A stretch of 64,000 nt of DNA from Aegilops tauschii subsp. strangulata (taxonomy: Eukaryota > Streptophyta > Magnoliopsida > Poales > Poaceae), in assembly GCF_002575655.3 (NCBI RefSeq), contig NC_053037.3:50294242-50358241 (forward strand), read 5' to 3'. Numbering within the stretch: position 1 is the first letter of the stretch; every line of letters starts with the position of its first letter. The notes under the pieces were generated by a model. That model worked only from the letters and a program-made list of their open reading frames with translations. It did no database searches and was not told where the DNA came from. A program made the position numbers and the translations under genes. Shown here piece by piece: positions 1 through 10,670 of this stretch.

Positions 1-433
1 GGTACCCAGACATTCTGAGTATGTGTTCACTGACAGAACTATTCTCCTCCATCTTGCAGCTATAGAACTTGTTGGAGACTTCATATCTCTCAACTTGGGC
101 ATTTGCTTGAAATATTAACTTCAACTCTTGGAACATCTCATATGCTCCATGACGTTCAAAACGTCTTTGAAGTCCCGATTCTAAGCCATAAAGCATGGCA
201 CACTGAACTATCGAGTAGTCATCAGCTTTGCTCTGCCAGACGTTCATAACGTCCGGAGTTGCTCCTGCAGCGGGTTTTGCACCTAGCGGTGCTTCCAGGA
301 CGTAATTCTTCTGTGGAGCAATGAGGATAATCCTCAAGTTACGGACCCAGTCTGTGTAGTTGCTACCATCATCTTTCAACTTAGCTTTCTCTAGGAACAC
401 ATTAAAATTCAAAGGAACGGTAGCACGGGCCAT
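1..433 (-). CDS. gag: Copia gag polyprotein, N-terminal 144 residues (partial)
   Basis: The minus strand is open from the ATG at 433-431 to the window edge without a stop. The start reads MARATVPLNFNVF, then a region with DGSNYTDWVRNL and, further on, LIFQANAQVERYEVSNKFY. This is the N-terminal half of the UBN2-type gag of plant Copia elements, the capsid protein that packages element RNA in cytoplasmic particles. The ATG is chosen because it begins the conserved MARA start and the leader upstream is full of stops. No lesion is seen in the visible part. The nucleocapsid zinc knuckle and pol would follow outside the window. Confidence 0.85.
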   Translation of the reverse strand, partial: MARATVPLNFNVFLEKAKLKDDGSNYTDWVRNLRIILIAPQKNYVLEAPLGAKPAAGATPDVMNVWQSKADDYSIVQCAMLYGLESGLQRRFERHGAYEMFQELKLIFQANAQVERYEVSNKFYSCKMEENSSVSEHILRMSGY

Positions 434-1665
434 TGATCTACAATAACATAGACATGCAAAAACTATCAGGTACTAAGTTCATGATAAATTAAAGTTCAAT
501 TAATCATATTACTTAAGAACTCCGACTTAGATAGACATCCCTCTAGTCATCTAAATGAACACGTGATCCATATCAACTAAACCATGTCTGATCATCACGT
601 GAGATGGAGTAGTTTTCAACAATGAACATCACTATGTTGATCATATCTACTATATGATTCACGTTTGACCTTTCGGTCTTAGTGTTCCGAGGCCATATCT
701 GCATATTCTAGGCTCGTCAAGTTTAACCCGAGTATTCTGCATGTGCAAAACTGGCTTGCACCCGTTGTATGTGAACGTAGAGCTTATCACACCCGATCAT
801 CACGTGGTGCTCAGCAAGACGAACTATAGCAACGGTGCATACTCAGGGAGAACACTTATACCTTGAAATTTAGTGAGGGATCATCTTATAATGCTACCGC
901 CGTACTAAGCAAAATAAGATGCATAAGGGATAAACATCACATGCAATCAACATATGTGACATGATATGGCCATCATCATCTTATGCCTTTGGTCTCCATC
1001 TCCAAAGCACCGTCATGATCTCCATCGTCACCAGCTTGACACCTTGATCTCCATCGTAGCATCGTTGTCGTCTTGCCAACTATTGCTTCTACGACTATCT
1101 CTACCGCTAGTGATAAAGTAAAGCAATTACATGGCGATTGCATTTCATACAATAAAGTGACAACCATAAGGCTCCTGCCAATTGCCGATAACTTTTACAA
1201 AACATGATCATCTCATACAACAATTTATATCTCATCACGTCTTGACCATATCACATCACAACATGCCCTGCAAAAACAAGTTAGACGTCCTCTACTTTGT
1301 TGTTGCAAGTTTTACGTGGCTGCTACGGGCTTCCAGCAAGAACCGTTCTTACCTACGCATCAAAACCACAACGATTTTTCGTCAAGTGTGCTGTTTTAAC
1401 CTTCAACAAGGACCGGCCGTAGTCAAACTCGATTCAACTAAAGTTGGAGAAACAGACACCCGCCGGCCACCTGTGTGCGAAGCACGTCGGTAGAACCAGT
1501 CTCATGAACGTGGTCATGTAATGTCGGTCCGGGCCGCTTCATCCAACAATACCGCCGAATCAAAGTAAGACATTGGTGGTAAGCAGTATGGCTATTACCG
1601 CCCACAACTCTTTGTGTTCTACTCGTGCATATATCATCTACGCCTAGACCTGGCTCGAATGCCAC
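434..1665 (-). other. Copia untranslated leader
   Basis: This is the stretch of about 1.2 kb between the primer-binding site and gag. No protein-like ORF is visible on either strand and the base composition is ordinary. Long leaders carrying packaging and dimerisation signals are usual in BARE-type elements, but I cannot point to a specific signal here. Confidence 0.6.
1648..1665 (-). other. Primer-binding site of the Copia element (degenerate tRNA-iMet type)
   Basis: Directly inside the LTR end (CA at 1666-1667 on the element strand) the minus strand reads GTGGCATTCGAGCC. Copia elements of this group use TGGTATCAGAGCC, complementary to the 3' end of initiator methionine tRNA. The position is right but several bases differ, so the site has decayed. 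Confidence 0.6.
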
Positions 1666-3045
1666 TGTTAGGGAATGTAGTAATTCAAAAAGATTCCAAC
1701 GATCACGCATGATCTATTTAGGAGATGCATAGCAACGAGACGGGAGAGTGTGTCCACGCACCCTCGTAGACCAAAAGCGGAAGCGTTTAGTAACACCGTT
1801 GATGTAGTCGAACGTCTTCACGATCCAACCGATCCAAGTACCGAACGTACGGCACCTCCGTGTTCAGCACACGTTCCGCACGATGACGTCGCTCGAGCTC
1901 TTGATGTAGTTGAGGGTCGAGGGAGAGTTCCGTCAGCACGACGCCATGGCATAGGTGTTGGTGATGTGATCCGTGCAGGGCTTCACCTAAGCACTACGAC
2001 AATATGACCGAGGTGGTAAACTGTGGAAGGGGGCACCGCACACGGCTAAAGAACAATTGATGTGTCTTTGGGGTGCCCCCTGGCCACGTATATAAAGGAG
2101 GGGGAGGAGGAGGCCGGCGGCCAAGGAGGGCGCGCCAAGGGGGGAGTCCAGCTAGGATTCCCAATCCTAGTTGGATTCCCAATCCTAGTTGGATTCCCTT
2201 TCCTATTCTAACAGGGGGAAGGAGGGAAGGAGAGGGAGAGGGAAAGGAAAGAGGGGGCTGCACCCCCTCCCCTTAGTCCAATTCGGACTGCCCTTGGGGG
2301 AGCGCCACCTTGTGGCCTTCCCTCTCCTACTCCCTTATGGCCCATTAGGGCCCATAACTTCCCCGGGGGGTTCCGGTAACCCCTCGGTTCCCCGATAAAT
2401 ATCCGAAACGTCCCGAAACATTTTCGGTGTCCGAATACCTTCGTCCAATATATCAATCTTTACCTCTCGACCACTTCAAGACTCCTCATCATGTCCGTGA
2501 TCTCATCCGGGACTTCGAACAAACTTCAGTCACCAAAACACATAAATCATAATACAAATCGTCATCGAACATTATGCGTGCGGACCCTACGGCTTCGAGA
2601 ACTATGTATACATGACCGAGACACGTCTCCGGTCAATAACCAATAGCGGAACCTGGATGCTCATATTGGCTCCTACATATTCTATGAAGATCTTTATCGG
2701 TCAAACTGCATAACAATATACGTCATTCCCTTTGTCATCGGTATGTTACTTGCCCAAGATTCGATCGTCGGTATCATCATACCTAGTTCAATCTCGTTAC
2801 CGGCAAGTCTCTTTACTCGTTCCATAATGCATCATCCCGCAACTAACTCATTAGTCACATTGCTTGCAAGGCTTATAGTGATGTGCATTACCGAGGGGGC
2901 CTAGAGATACCTCTCCGATACATGGAGTGACAAATGTACTAAGTTTCCGGTTAATACAATTCTAGCATGGATAATAAAAATTTATCATGATATAAGGAAA
3001 TATAAATAACAACTTTATTATTGCCTCTAGGGCATATTTCCTTTA
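1666..3045 (-). repeat. 5' LTR of the Copia element
   Basis: The LTR has 1380 bp. Its outer end starts TAAAGGAAATATGCCC on the minus strand, so the canonical TG has become TA. The inner end is ...CCCTAACA. Compared with the solo LTR at 59171-60882 (1712 bp) it lacks about 350 bp of U3: sequence like 59281 is followed directly by sequence like 59650. A TATA-like CTTTATATACG lies near 2093 on the element strand. Confidence 0.85.
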
Positions 3046-4247
3046 GTCTACCATCCTCCACAACGTCAACAAGCTCGAAAGAGCTTTCCTATGGTCCGGA
3101 TCGTACAAGACATCGGGGGCTAAATGCAAGGTGAACCGGGAGAAAGTTTGCCGGCCACTTTTGTATGGAGGGTTCAGGGTACTCAACACCGCCAAGTTTA
3201 CAAGGGCTCTCCAGTTATGATGGCCATGGTATGAATGGAAAGAACCCACCAACATGTGGGTGGGGATGGGAAACCCATGTGATGCGGAGGACCTCAACTT
3301 TTTCTATGCTTCCACCACCATCACCGTTGATAACGGCGCGTGGACACCCTTTTGGGACCCTCCTTGGCTTCTTGGGCATACGCCAAAAGATATTGCCTTA
3401 CTCATTTATGAAGCTTCCAAGAGAAAAAGTTGGAAGGTCAGGGAGGCCCTCAAGCACAATGCGTGGATCCTCAACATCAAAACCCTCATCAACGTCACCG
3501 CTGAGCACATCACGCAGTTCCTCACTCTGTGGATGCTTCTTAATGAGGTCCACCTTGACGAGCTCACCAAGAATGAAATCATTTGAATGCATACGAGCAA
3601 TGGGCAGTACTCGGCGACTTCCGCATACAAGGCGCAATTCCTAGGGATGATCCTTTTGCCCATGGATAGGATGGTTTGGAAGGTTTGGGCACCACCAATA
3701 GTATTTTTTTGCTTGGCTAGCTCTTCAAGATAGAATCTGGACGACGGATAGATTGGCAAAGCGAGGATGGCCAAATTGTGATGTTTGCCCTCTCTACATG
3801 AGGGTGCAAGAGTGCGGGCCCCATCTCTTCTACAAGTGCCACTACACCCGGCACATTTGGTCTTTGGTCATTGGGAAATTCCCCATGCTCGGGCTCGACA
3901 CTTCTGCTTGGCCCATGTTTGACAGAGTTGAAGATTGGTGGGCAAGCACTTGCGTCGAAGGAATGCCAGATCGACAAGCCAAGGCCTCCATCACCATGCT
4001 TCTCTCTTGGACAGTCTGGAACGAGCGGAACGCAAGGGTTTTTAAGCATAAGAGTGCCCCACCGCCAATCTTGCTTTCTTCCATCTCCACCGAGGCAAAC
4101 CTTTGGGTCATTGCCGGAGCAAAGAAAGTATGGTCTTTTATTGTGCGCGAGTAATCCACATGTCATGTATTTTGGTGGCTTGTCAGAAAGTCTATTATCT
4201 CTTATTTAATGGATGAGGCAAAGCTTTTGCCTCTGTTTCAAAAAAAG
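3046..4247 (+). pseudogene. LINE (L1-type non-LTR retrotransposon) 3' fragment with zf-RVT region
   Basis: A conceptual reading gives the C-terminal part of a plant LINE ORF2: FLWSGS, PLLYGGFRVLN, WTPFWDPPWL, then the reverse-transcriptase zinc-binding region with CDVCPL, ECGPHLFYKC and SWTVWNERNARVF, ending at TAA 4152-4154. The frame is broken: an in-frame TGA near 3215, a TGA at about 3584-3586 where tryptophan is expected, and a shift in the T run near 3703-3709. A 3' untranslated stretch of about 90 bases ends in a short A tail at 4241-4247, the usual end of a target-primed insertion. The left part is cut off by the Copia element. Confidence 0.85.
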
Positions 4248-4931
4248 ATGGTTGGTGGTCTGGCAGGAGTTCAAAAGTTGCAGGAGATGCTGCATTTCAT
4301 GCTGCATCTGGGTTTCATCGGCAGATTTGAAATCCTCCGGTTGTCAACAATGGAGATGAAGAGATAAATGGATGAGCGTACATATTGTTTTCTTATTCAT
4401 GTGACGTTCCGTATGATGCATACTTGTTGGTGGATGGGTATTTCTCTAGTACTCCCTCCGTTCCAAAATAGATGACCCAACTTTATACTAACTTAGTACA
4501 AAGTTAGTACAAAGTTGGGTCATCTATTTTGGAACAGAGGGAGTAGGAAGCATGACCGTGTGATTGTACAGGGTGTTGTTGATTTCTGGAAGATATTATG
4601 TTAATATTTTGTTGGAAGCTTTTTGAGTACGTATGTGATGCACTGCATTTGCATGGTAGAAGCTTGGAATTACCATGTTGAGTAGGTTCAACCATGTCAT
4701 GTGTTTTTGGCATTCACTGTAATTCGATGTATGTGTGTGTGTGTTATCCATTATAGTCCCATGTATATTTGATTCGTGTATGAATGGTTTGTAGTTGCTG
4801 GTCAAGTATCAGGCCATGAGATTTACGATTCCTGAATGAAGCATCCGTTCATATTGTATCATGCACTTTGAACTAGTTAATGTAGCATACAATTTTGTTG
4901 TGTGTCGATTTTAATGTGAATGTTGTTGTTG
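4248..4931. other. Intergenic stretch with a MITE and a short GT repeat
   Basis: Apart from the Stowaway MITE at 4452-4544 and a (GT)n run near 4728-4742, I see no gene or clear element here. The sequence just before 4932 could be intron or flank of the FAR1-like fragment. Confidence 0.5.
4452..4544. mobile_element. Stowaway MITE (Tc1/Mariner type), 93 bp
   Basis: It has terminal inverted repeats CTCCCTCCGTTCCAAAATAG and its complement, and the whole element folds as one hairpin. It is flanked by the TA dinucleotide at 4450-4451 and 4545-4546, the Stowaway target duplication. The only visible mismatch near the tip is the A in GGAACAGAGGGAG. Confidence 0.95.
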
Positions 4932-5195
4932 GATGATTTTTGGCCGGACGATGTCATCGAAGACGTCGAAGGAGACACATATACACCATTTGTTGATGAT
5001 GCAACAACTCTTCGACCAACAGCTCCCTACGTAGGTCTTTTGTTTGACACCCTGGAGGAAGCACAGAGGGTGTATAATGACTAAGTGAAGAAGCCTGGTT
5101 CCGGGACGAGGATTTATTACACCAAAAGGTTACAAAAGAAGGGTTGTGACCATATTATCAGGAGAGAGTTCGAGTGTTTTTATGCTGGAAGCAGT
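4932..5195 (+). pseudogene. FAR1-type DNA-binding domain fragment
   Basis: One frame reads APYVGLLFDTLEEAQRVYND, a stop (TAA near 5082), then GSGTRIYYTKRL and KKGCDHIIRREFEC. This matches the N-terminal FAR1 domain (zinc-binding, C...H type) found in FHY3/FAR1 factors and in the MULE transposases they derive from. Only the first 80 or so residues remain, with the stop in place of an expected residue. The reading ends where a minus-strand fragment of another protein begins, so this is a broken piece of a transposase or FRS-like gene. Confidence 0.65.
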
Positions 5196-5688
5196 AAAGC
5201 TGGAGTAGGGGGGAACCAAAGTGGATGTGATACTGAGTGATTCGATCTCCCCACGCATACTCACAAACCTCGGAACCAACTTCAAGGCTGCCAAGATACT
5301 CCAAAGACACCATATTTCCAGTTCCATGTGCTACATGAGTAGCCAATGCTACTAGGAAGGACCTAAAGAAGGTCTCATCATCTAGGTCTTCATTTTTATC
5401 CACCATATTTTCTGTGTGGTGAATGGGCACTCGTCTCCCATGTTCGTAGTCTGTCCTGTAGAATTCACGGTGAGGTGATTCTTCATGCTTTCTTACGATA
5501 GCTATAGGCCTAGTTCCAGCTGGGAGTCCAAGAACCGCTTCAACCATTTCTTTAATGAAAATAATACTAGTATTGTTGCTTGGATTTCTAAATTCGCCAA
5601 GCTTCGGGTCAATCCTGTCAATGATCCATTCTAGGAGACCCTCTCGAGCTGAGAAAGAGCCAACATTAAGAAGATTACCCCATTTCAT
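5158..5688 (-). pseudogene. Fragment resembling DUF1985-type or mobile-domain proteins of plant DNA transposons
   Basis: The minus strand is open for 176 codons from ATG 5688. Motifs include MKWGNLLNVG at the start, EWIIDRIDPK, AVLGLPAGTRPI and a later FRSFLVALATHVAHGTGNMV followed by a YLGSL segment. This pattern (a GFGxLL start, a helix, LGLPxG, then a helical FxLxxLxTHLxP region) is typical of a poorly characterised domain in plant CACTA and MULE elements and in Ulp1-like proteins. The last 20 or so residues overlap the FAR1 fragment on the other strand and are probably not original. No function can be assigned. Confidence 0.45.
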
Positions 5689-5699
5689 TTTTTACAAAT

Positions 5700-6253
5700 G
5701 AGGTCTTTCCGTTTCTTCAGGAGACCTATTACAATATCATGTAACCGACCAACGCCATATCGACTCTTCAGCATATGTGGCCCACCATATTTCTTCATTT
5801 ATGAATGTCACCTGAGAAGATATGGAACTTCTGGAAAAAAGTGTAAGGGAGAATAAAGGGATAGATTCGTTGTCTGTAGAATATAGTTGTTTGGAAGCAA
5901 GACATTATAAATAACCCATTATGAGATGATGGCGCGGAAGCATGGTTCGATACGACTATAGCAAAATGAGTACGATGTAGAAGCACACGGGTGTGAAGTT
6001 GGGAAAAAAATTCAAAATTATGCATTACTCATGGGAGGTGTAAGAATGAAATCTTGAAAACATAAAAAAATTGTGGATACATTTTTTTGGAACAGACCAT
6101 TGTGATATCGAGGCTTGGAAGAATTTATATAGGCAACCGCAGCAAAATGAGTAGAAGGTAGTAGGTAGGAACAATTCACAAGTGTTCATTATTCACGTTA
6201 GGTGTAAACTTGAAATTTTGAAAGATAAACAAAAGAAGATTTATGTGCCTAGA
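5700..6253. repeat. Diverged array of about 180 bp repeats, left part
   Basis: Recurring blocks read TAGCAAAATGAGTAC...GTAGAAGCAC (near 5957 and 6138), each followed by a GAAATTTTGAAA-like block. The same blocks recur every 130-190 bp at 58118-58794 on the other side of the nest, so the two parts were once continuous. They could be subterminal repeats of a CACTA-like element or a decayed satellite. Confidence 0.6.
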
Positions 6254-6402
6254 TTTAGGCTTAACATATGATCGTTCAGTTTATTGCTACTGCTTTCTTA
6301 ATGTCAAATACATATTCCTTCGACCATGAGATCATGCAACTCCCGGAACCCGAAGGAATACCTTGTGTGCCATCAAACGTCACAACGTAACTGGGTGATC
6401 AT
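6254..6402 (+). repeat. Truncated Copia LTR (L1), left piece
   Basis: It matches 59438-59590 of the intact solo LTR (TTATGCAACTCCCG-type sequence near the 5' third of the LTR). The first 270 or so bases of the LTR are missing: array sequence runs directly into mid-LTR sequence near 6254. It is interrupted at 6402 by element G2, and the reading resumes at 56591. Confidence 0.75.
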
Positions 6403-7984
6403 TGATACGTCTCCAACGTATCTATAATTATTTGATTGTTCCATGCTATATTATATTCTGTTTTAGACATTAATGGGCTTTATTATACACTTTTATATTA
6501 TTTTTGGGACTAACCTATTAACCGGAGGCCCAGCCCAGAATTGCTGTTTTTTTTGCCTATTTCAGAGTTTCGCAGAAAAAGAATATCAAACGGAGTCCAA
6601 ACGGAATGAAACCTTCGGCAACGTGATTTTTTGAACGAACGTGATCCAGAGGACTTGGACCCTATGTCAAGACATCAACCAGGAAGGCACGAGGTAGGGG
6701 GCGCGCCTACCCCCCCCCCCCTAGGCGCGCCCTCCACCCTCGTGGGCCCCACGTTGCTCCACCGATGTACTTCTTCTTCCTATATATACCTACGTACCCC
6801 CAAACTACCAGATACGGAGCCAAAAACCTAATTCCACCGCTGCAACCTTCTATACCCGTGAGATCCCATCTTGGGGCCGTTCTGGAGCTCCGCCGAAGGG
6901 GGCATCGATCACGGAGGGCTTCTACATCAACGCCATAGCCTCTCCGATGATGTGTGAGTAGTTTACCACAGACCTTCGGGTCCATAGTTATTAGCTAGAT
7001 GGCTTCTTCTCTCTCTTTGGATCTCAATACAAAGTTCTCCACGATTCTCGTGGAGATCTATTCGATGTAATCTTCTTTTTTGCAGTGTGTTTGCTGAGAC
7101 CGATGAATGGTGGGTTTATGATCAAGTTTATCTATGAACAATATTTGAATCTTCTCTGAATTCTTTTATGTATGATTGGTTATCTTTGCAAGTATCTTTG
7201 AACTATCAGTTTGGTTTGGCCTACTAGATTGATCTTTCTTGCAATGGGACAAGTGCTTAGCTTTGGGCTCAATCTTGCGGTGTCCTTTCCCAGTGACAGT
7301 AGGGGCAGCAAGGCACGTATTGTATTGTTGCCATCGAGGATAACAAGATGGGGTTTATATCATATTGCATGAGTTTATCCCTCTACATCATGTCATCTTA
7401 CTTAAAGCATTAATCTGTTCTTTTGAACTTAATACTCTAGATGCATGCTGGATAGCGGTCGATGTGTGGAGTAATAGTAGTAGATGCAGGCAGGAGTCGG
7501 TCTACTTGTCGCGGACGTGATGCCTATATACATGATCATACCTAGATATTCTCATAACTATGCTCAATTCCGTCAATTGCTCAACAGTAATTTGTTCACC
7601 CACCGTAATACTTATGCTCTCGAGAGAAGCCACTAGTGAAACCTATGGCCCCCGGGTCTATCTTCCATCATATTAATCTTCCAACACTTAGCTATTTTTA
7701 TTGCCTTTTATTTTACTTTGCATCTTTATCATAAAATACCAAAAATATTATCTAATCATATCTATCAGATCTCACTCTCGTAAGTGACCGTGAAGGGATT
7801 GACAACCCCTTTATTGCGTTGGTTGCGAGGATTTATTTGTTTGTGTAGGTGCGAGGGAATCGTGCGTGGCCTCCTACTGGATTGATACCTTGGTTCTCAA
7901 AAACTGAGGGAAATATTTACGCTGCTTTACTGCATCACCCTTTCCTCTTCAAGGGAAAACCAACGCAGTGCTCAAGAGGTATCA
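6403..7984 (+). repeat. G2 5' LTR
   Basis: The LTR has 1582 bp, begins TGATACG and ends TATCA. A TATA-like TATATATA lies at 6781-6788. Compared with the 3' LTR it has an extra 24 bases around 6705-6730, a run of C bounded by two GGCGCGCC-like copies. Confidence 0.93.
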
Positions 7985-7995
7985 AGAAGGATTTC

Positions 7996-8013
7996 TGGCG
8001 CCGTTGCCGGGGA
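7996..8013 (+). other. G2 primer-binding site (tRNA-Asp)
   Basis: TGGCGCCGTTGCCGGGGA starts 11 bases inside the LTR end. It is the exact reverse complement of the 3' end of plant tRNA-Asp (...CCCCGGCAACGGCGCCA). The 18-base match is perfect. Confidence 0.9.
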
Positions 8014-8173
8014 GTCTATGCAAAAGTCAACATACCAAGTACCCATCACAAACCCTTATCTCCCGCATTACATTATTTGCCATTTACCTCTCGTTTTCCT
8101 CTCCCCCACTTCACCCTTGCCGTTTTATTCGCCCTCTCTTTTTTGTTTGCCTCTTTTTCGCTTGCTTGTCGTT

Positions 8174-8986
8174 ATGGCTAGTACCCTATCTTCTCCGTTG
8201 TCTCCCGAGAATGAATTTCTTAATTTTAAGCAAAGGGAGGGAGAAAATCTAAAATACGCTTGGTATAGAATTTGCAATGCTCAAAATAGATCTACCGGGA
8301 AGCAATCTACTTCCGTTCTTCTCCGCAATTTTTATGTAGGTGCTACTCCTTGGTACAGATATATCCTTGATACCATTACCGTAGGGAATTTCTTGGGTAG
8401 CCATACTTTTGATTCTTATAATGCTATGATAGATTTGTTTGGCTCACCACCTCTTTTGGTTAATGGAACTATGTTAACTTTGGAGCATGTAAAGCAAAGA
8501 CTTGAAATTATTGAAAATAAAGTTTCTACCGTAGAGTTAATTGAAAATTTGGATAAAAAGATCCACAACCAAATTACCCAATATGGATCTAAAGTAGGAG
8601 TCACTTTGAAAAATATTAAGGAGAAGGAACCCATAGTTAATGAAAGAATAAATCAGGATTCCACTAGAATCGATAAACTTGAGGGTATCATTACCAACTT
8701 GGGAACCGCTTTTTCTTCCGTAAAGAATACTCAAAGTCCTCCAACTAAAATTGCCAAGCTTATGTATGTTCCTAAAAATAAGGGTGAATCCTCCAGTAAG
8801 GAAACTGCGGATCTCAAATCTATAAGTATTCATCCCAATCTTTTTGCTATTATTAAGGAACCATTTGCTACAAATGAATTTTTTGGTTATGTGCCTAGAA
8901 GTTTGATAATTAATAAAAAGAAAGAAACTCCTAAGGATGATAGATGTCTCATTGAAGAATTGCCCACCAAAGATGGCAATACATAG
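8174..8986 (+). CDS. Gag-like protein of G2 (270 residues)
   Basis: The ORF is open and starts at ATG 8174 (MASTLSSPLSPENEF). An in-frame ATG at 8018 exists, but its product would begin with low-complexity leader sequence, so 8174 is preferred. Residues 20-100 resemble the gag capsid region of plant Gypsy elements: a helix with KYAWYRICNAQN, then LLRNFYVGATPWYRYILDT and FLGSHTFDSYNAMIDL. A coiled-coil-like stretch with LIENLDKKIHNQ and RIDKLEGIITNLG follows. No zinc knuckle, protease or RT follows. It may help package the RNA with enzymes supplied by a partner element. Its codon use is AT-rich, unlike G5. Confidence 0.6.
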   Translation: MASTLSSPLSPENEFLNFKQREGENLKYAWYRICNAQNRSTGKQSTSVLLRNFYVGATPWYRYILDTITVGNFLGSHTFDSYNAMIDLFGSPPLLVNGTMLTLEHVKQRLEIIENKVSTVELIENLDKKIHNQITQYGSKVGVTLKNIKEKEPIVNERINQDSTRIDKLEGIITNLGTAFSSVKNTQSPPTKIAKLMYVPKNKGESSSKETADLKSISIHPNLFAIIKEPFATNEFFGYVPRSLIINKKKETPKDDRCLIEELPTKDGNT

Positions 8987-9994
8987 ATCTATCCTTGCTA
9001 TTATGCCTAGCTAGGGGTGTTAAACGATAGCGCTTGTTGGGAGGCAACCCAATTTTATTTTTAGTTTTTTGCTTTTTGCTTCTTTTTAGGGATAAATATT
9101 TGATCTAGGCTCTGGTTAGACGTGTTTTTATGTTTTAGTTAGTGTTTGTGCCAAGTTTAACCTATAGGATCTTCTTGGATGATAGTTATTTGATCTTGCT
9201 GAAAATTCCAGAAACTTTCTGTTCACGAAAATAATTGTTAAAAATCACCAGAACGTGATAAAATATTGATTCCAATTGCTGCTGATCAATAAACAAATTA
9301 TCTAGGTCTTCCTATTTTGTCTGAATTTTTGGAGTTCCAGAAGTTTGCGTTAGTTACAGATTACTACAGACTGTTCTGTTTTTGACAGATTCTGTTTTTC
9401 GTGTGTTGTTTGCTTATTTTGATGAATCTATGGCTAGTAAAATAGTTTATAAACCATAGAGAAGTTGGAATACAGTAGGTTTAACACCAATATAAATAAA
9501 TAATGAGTTCATTACAGTACCTTGAAGTGGTGTTTTGTTTTCTTTCGCTAACGGAGCTCACGAGATTTTCTGCTAAGTTTTGTGTTGTGAAGTTTTCAAG
9601 TTTTGGGTAAAAGATTTGATGGATTAAGGAACAAGGAGTGGCAAGAGCCTAAGCTTGGGGATGCCCATGGCACTCCAAGATAATCTAAGGATACCAAAAA
9701 GCCAAAGCTTGGGGATGCCCCGGAAGGCATCCCCTCTTTCGTCTACTTCCATCGGTAACTTTACTTGGAGCTATATTTTTATTCACCACATGATATGTGT
9801 TTTGCTTGGAGCGTATTGTATTATTTGAGTCTTTGTTTGTTAGTTTGCCACAATCATCTTTGCTGTACACACCTTTTGAAAGAGGCACACATGATTCGGA
9901 ATTTATTAGAATACTCTATGCGCTTCACTTATATCTTTTGAGCTATATAGTTTTTGCTCTAGTGCTTCACTTATATCTTTTAGAGCACGGCGGT
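8987..9994 (+). other. G2 internal non-coding region, left part
   Basis: No ORF of note. Two copies of AAGCTTGGGGATGCC (9651 and 9705) repeat the sequence of the element's own polypurine tract at 55015. The region ends at TAGAGCACGGCGGT, where G3 inserted. Confidence 0.6.
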
Positions 9995-10655
9995 TGTCGT
10001 GGAATTGTCACGGCAGATGTCCTAGTGTCAGGACTTAGTCGTGAGGCCAACGCATCTATGTAGTAGCTTGAGAGGGGTTGAGCGGAATCGAGAGACGCAA
10101 CACAAGACGAGGATTTAGACAGCTTCGGGCCCCGGGAAACATCATCTGGTAACAACCCTACATGCTGTTTGAGGCTAGGTCTCATTATGATCACGAGGGA
10201 GTCGCTGGTAAACCGGCTCTTTGTGTCTAGCCCTAGAGATTGTTTCTTTTTGCTTGTCTCTTGTCGCTTGTCCCTCTTTGGGGAGCCCTGCCCCTCCTTA
10301 TATATGATGAAGGGGAGGGTTACATGTGGAGTCCTATTAGGATTAGGACTAGTCTATCTCTAATACAAACCGGATACAAGTCTTGGTCTTAACTCCTTGT
10401 AAGGTAAATATTCGTCATGCCTTTCCTCTTAAACCGGCCCACCATAGTATGAACCGACCTTCATGAACCGCCCGTTGGGCCACTGGGTCTTGTCGCTCCT
10501 CTGACCCGCCTACCGGATTACCCATGAATCGTAAACCGCCAGGTCCAAACGGGTCGCCAGTGAATCGTTAAGTCTCAGCCGGGTCTCAAGTAAACCGCCA
10601 AGTCCGGCCGGGTTATACTTCCGGCCGGTTTACGCCGTGGGGTATATCCCCGACA
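9995..10655 (-). repeat. G3 3' LTR (left)
   Basis: On the element strand it runs from TGTCGGGGATATACCCC to ...CAATTCCACGACA. A TATA-like CATATATAAGG lies near 10305-10295. It lacks an 8-base GTGCCCGG-type insertion present in the right copy. Confidence 0.9.
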
Positions 10656-10670
10656 TTAGCCCCCAATTTA
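10656..10670 (-). other. G3 polypurine tract
   Basis: The minus strand reads AAATTGGGGGCTAA directly before the LTR start TGTCGGGG. This is the plus-strand primer site that also fixes the orientation of the element. Near-copies of its core occur many times inside G3. Confidence 0.8.

Larger units (their letters stand above)
1..3045 (-). mobile_element. Copia LTR retrotransposon, 5' part (BARE/WIS/Angela type), runs off left edge
   Basis: On the minus strand the order is 5' LTR (3045-1666), degenerate primer-binding site, a leader of about 1.2 kb, then gag from 433 to the window edge. The LTR shares its outer sequence (GAAATATGCCCTAGAGGCAA) with the solo LTR at 59171-60882, which is the BARE/WIS/Angela-like Copia type of Triticeae. 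Pol and the 3' LTR lie outside the window. The element sits inside a LINE: the base after its outer end (3046) continues LINE coding sequence. The expected duplication would start GTCTA at 3046, but its partner is not visible. Confidence 0.88.
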
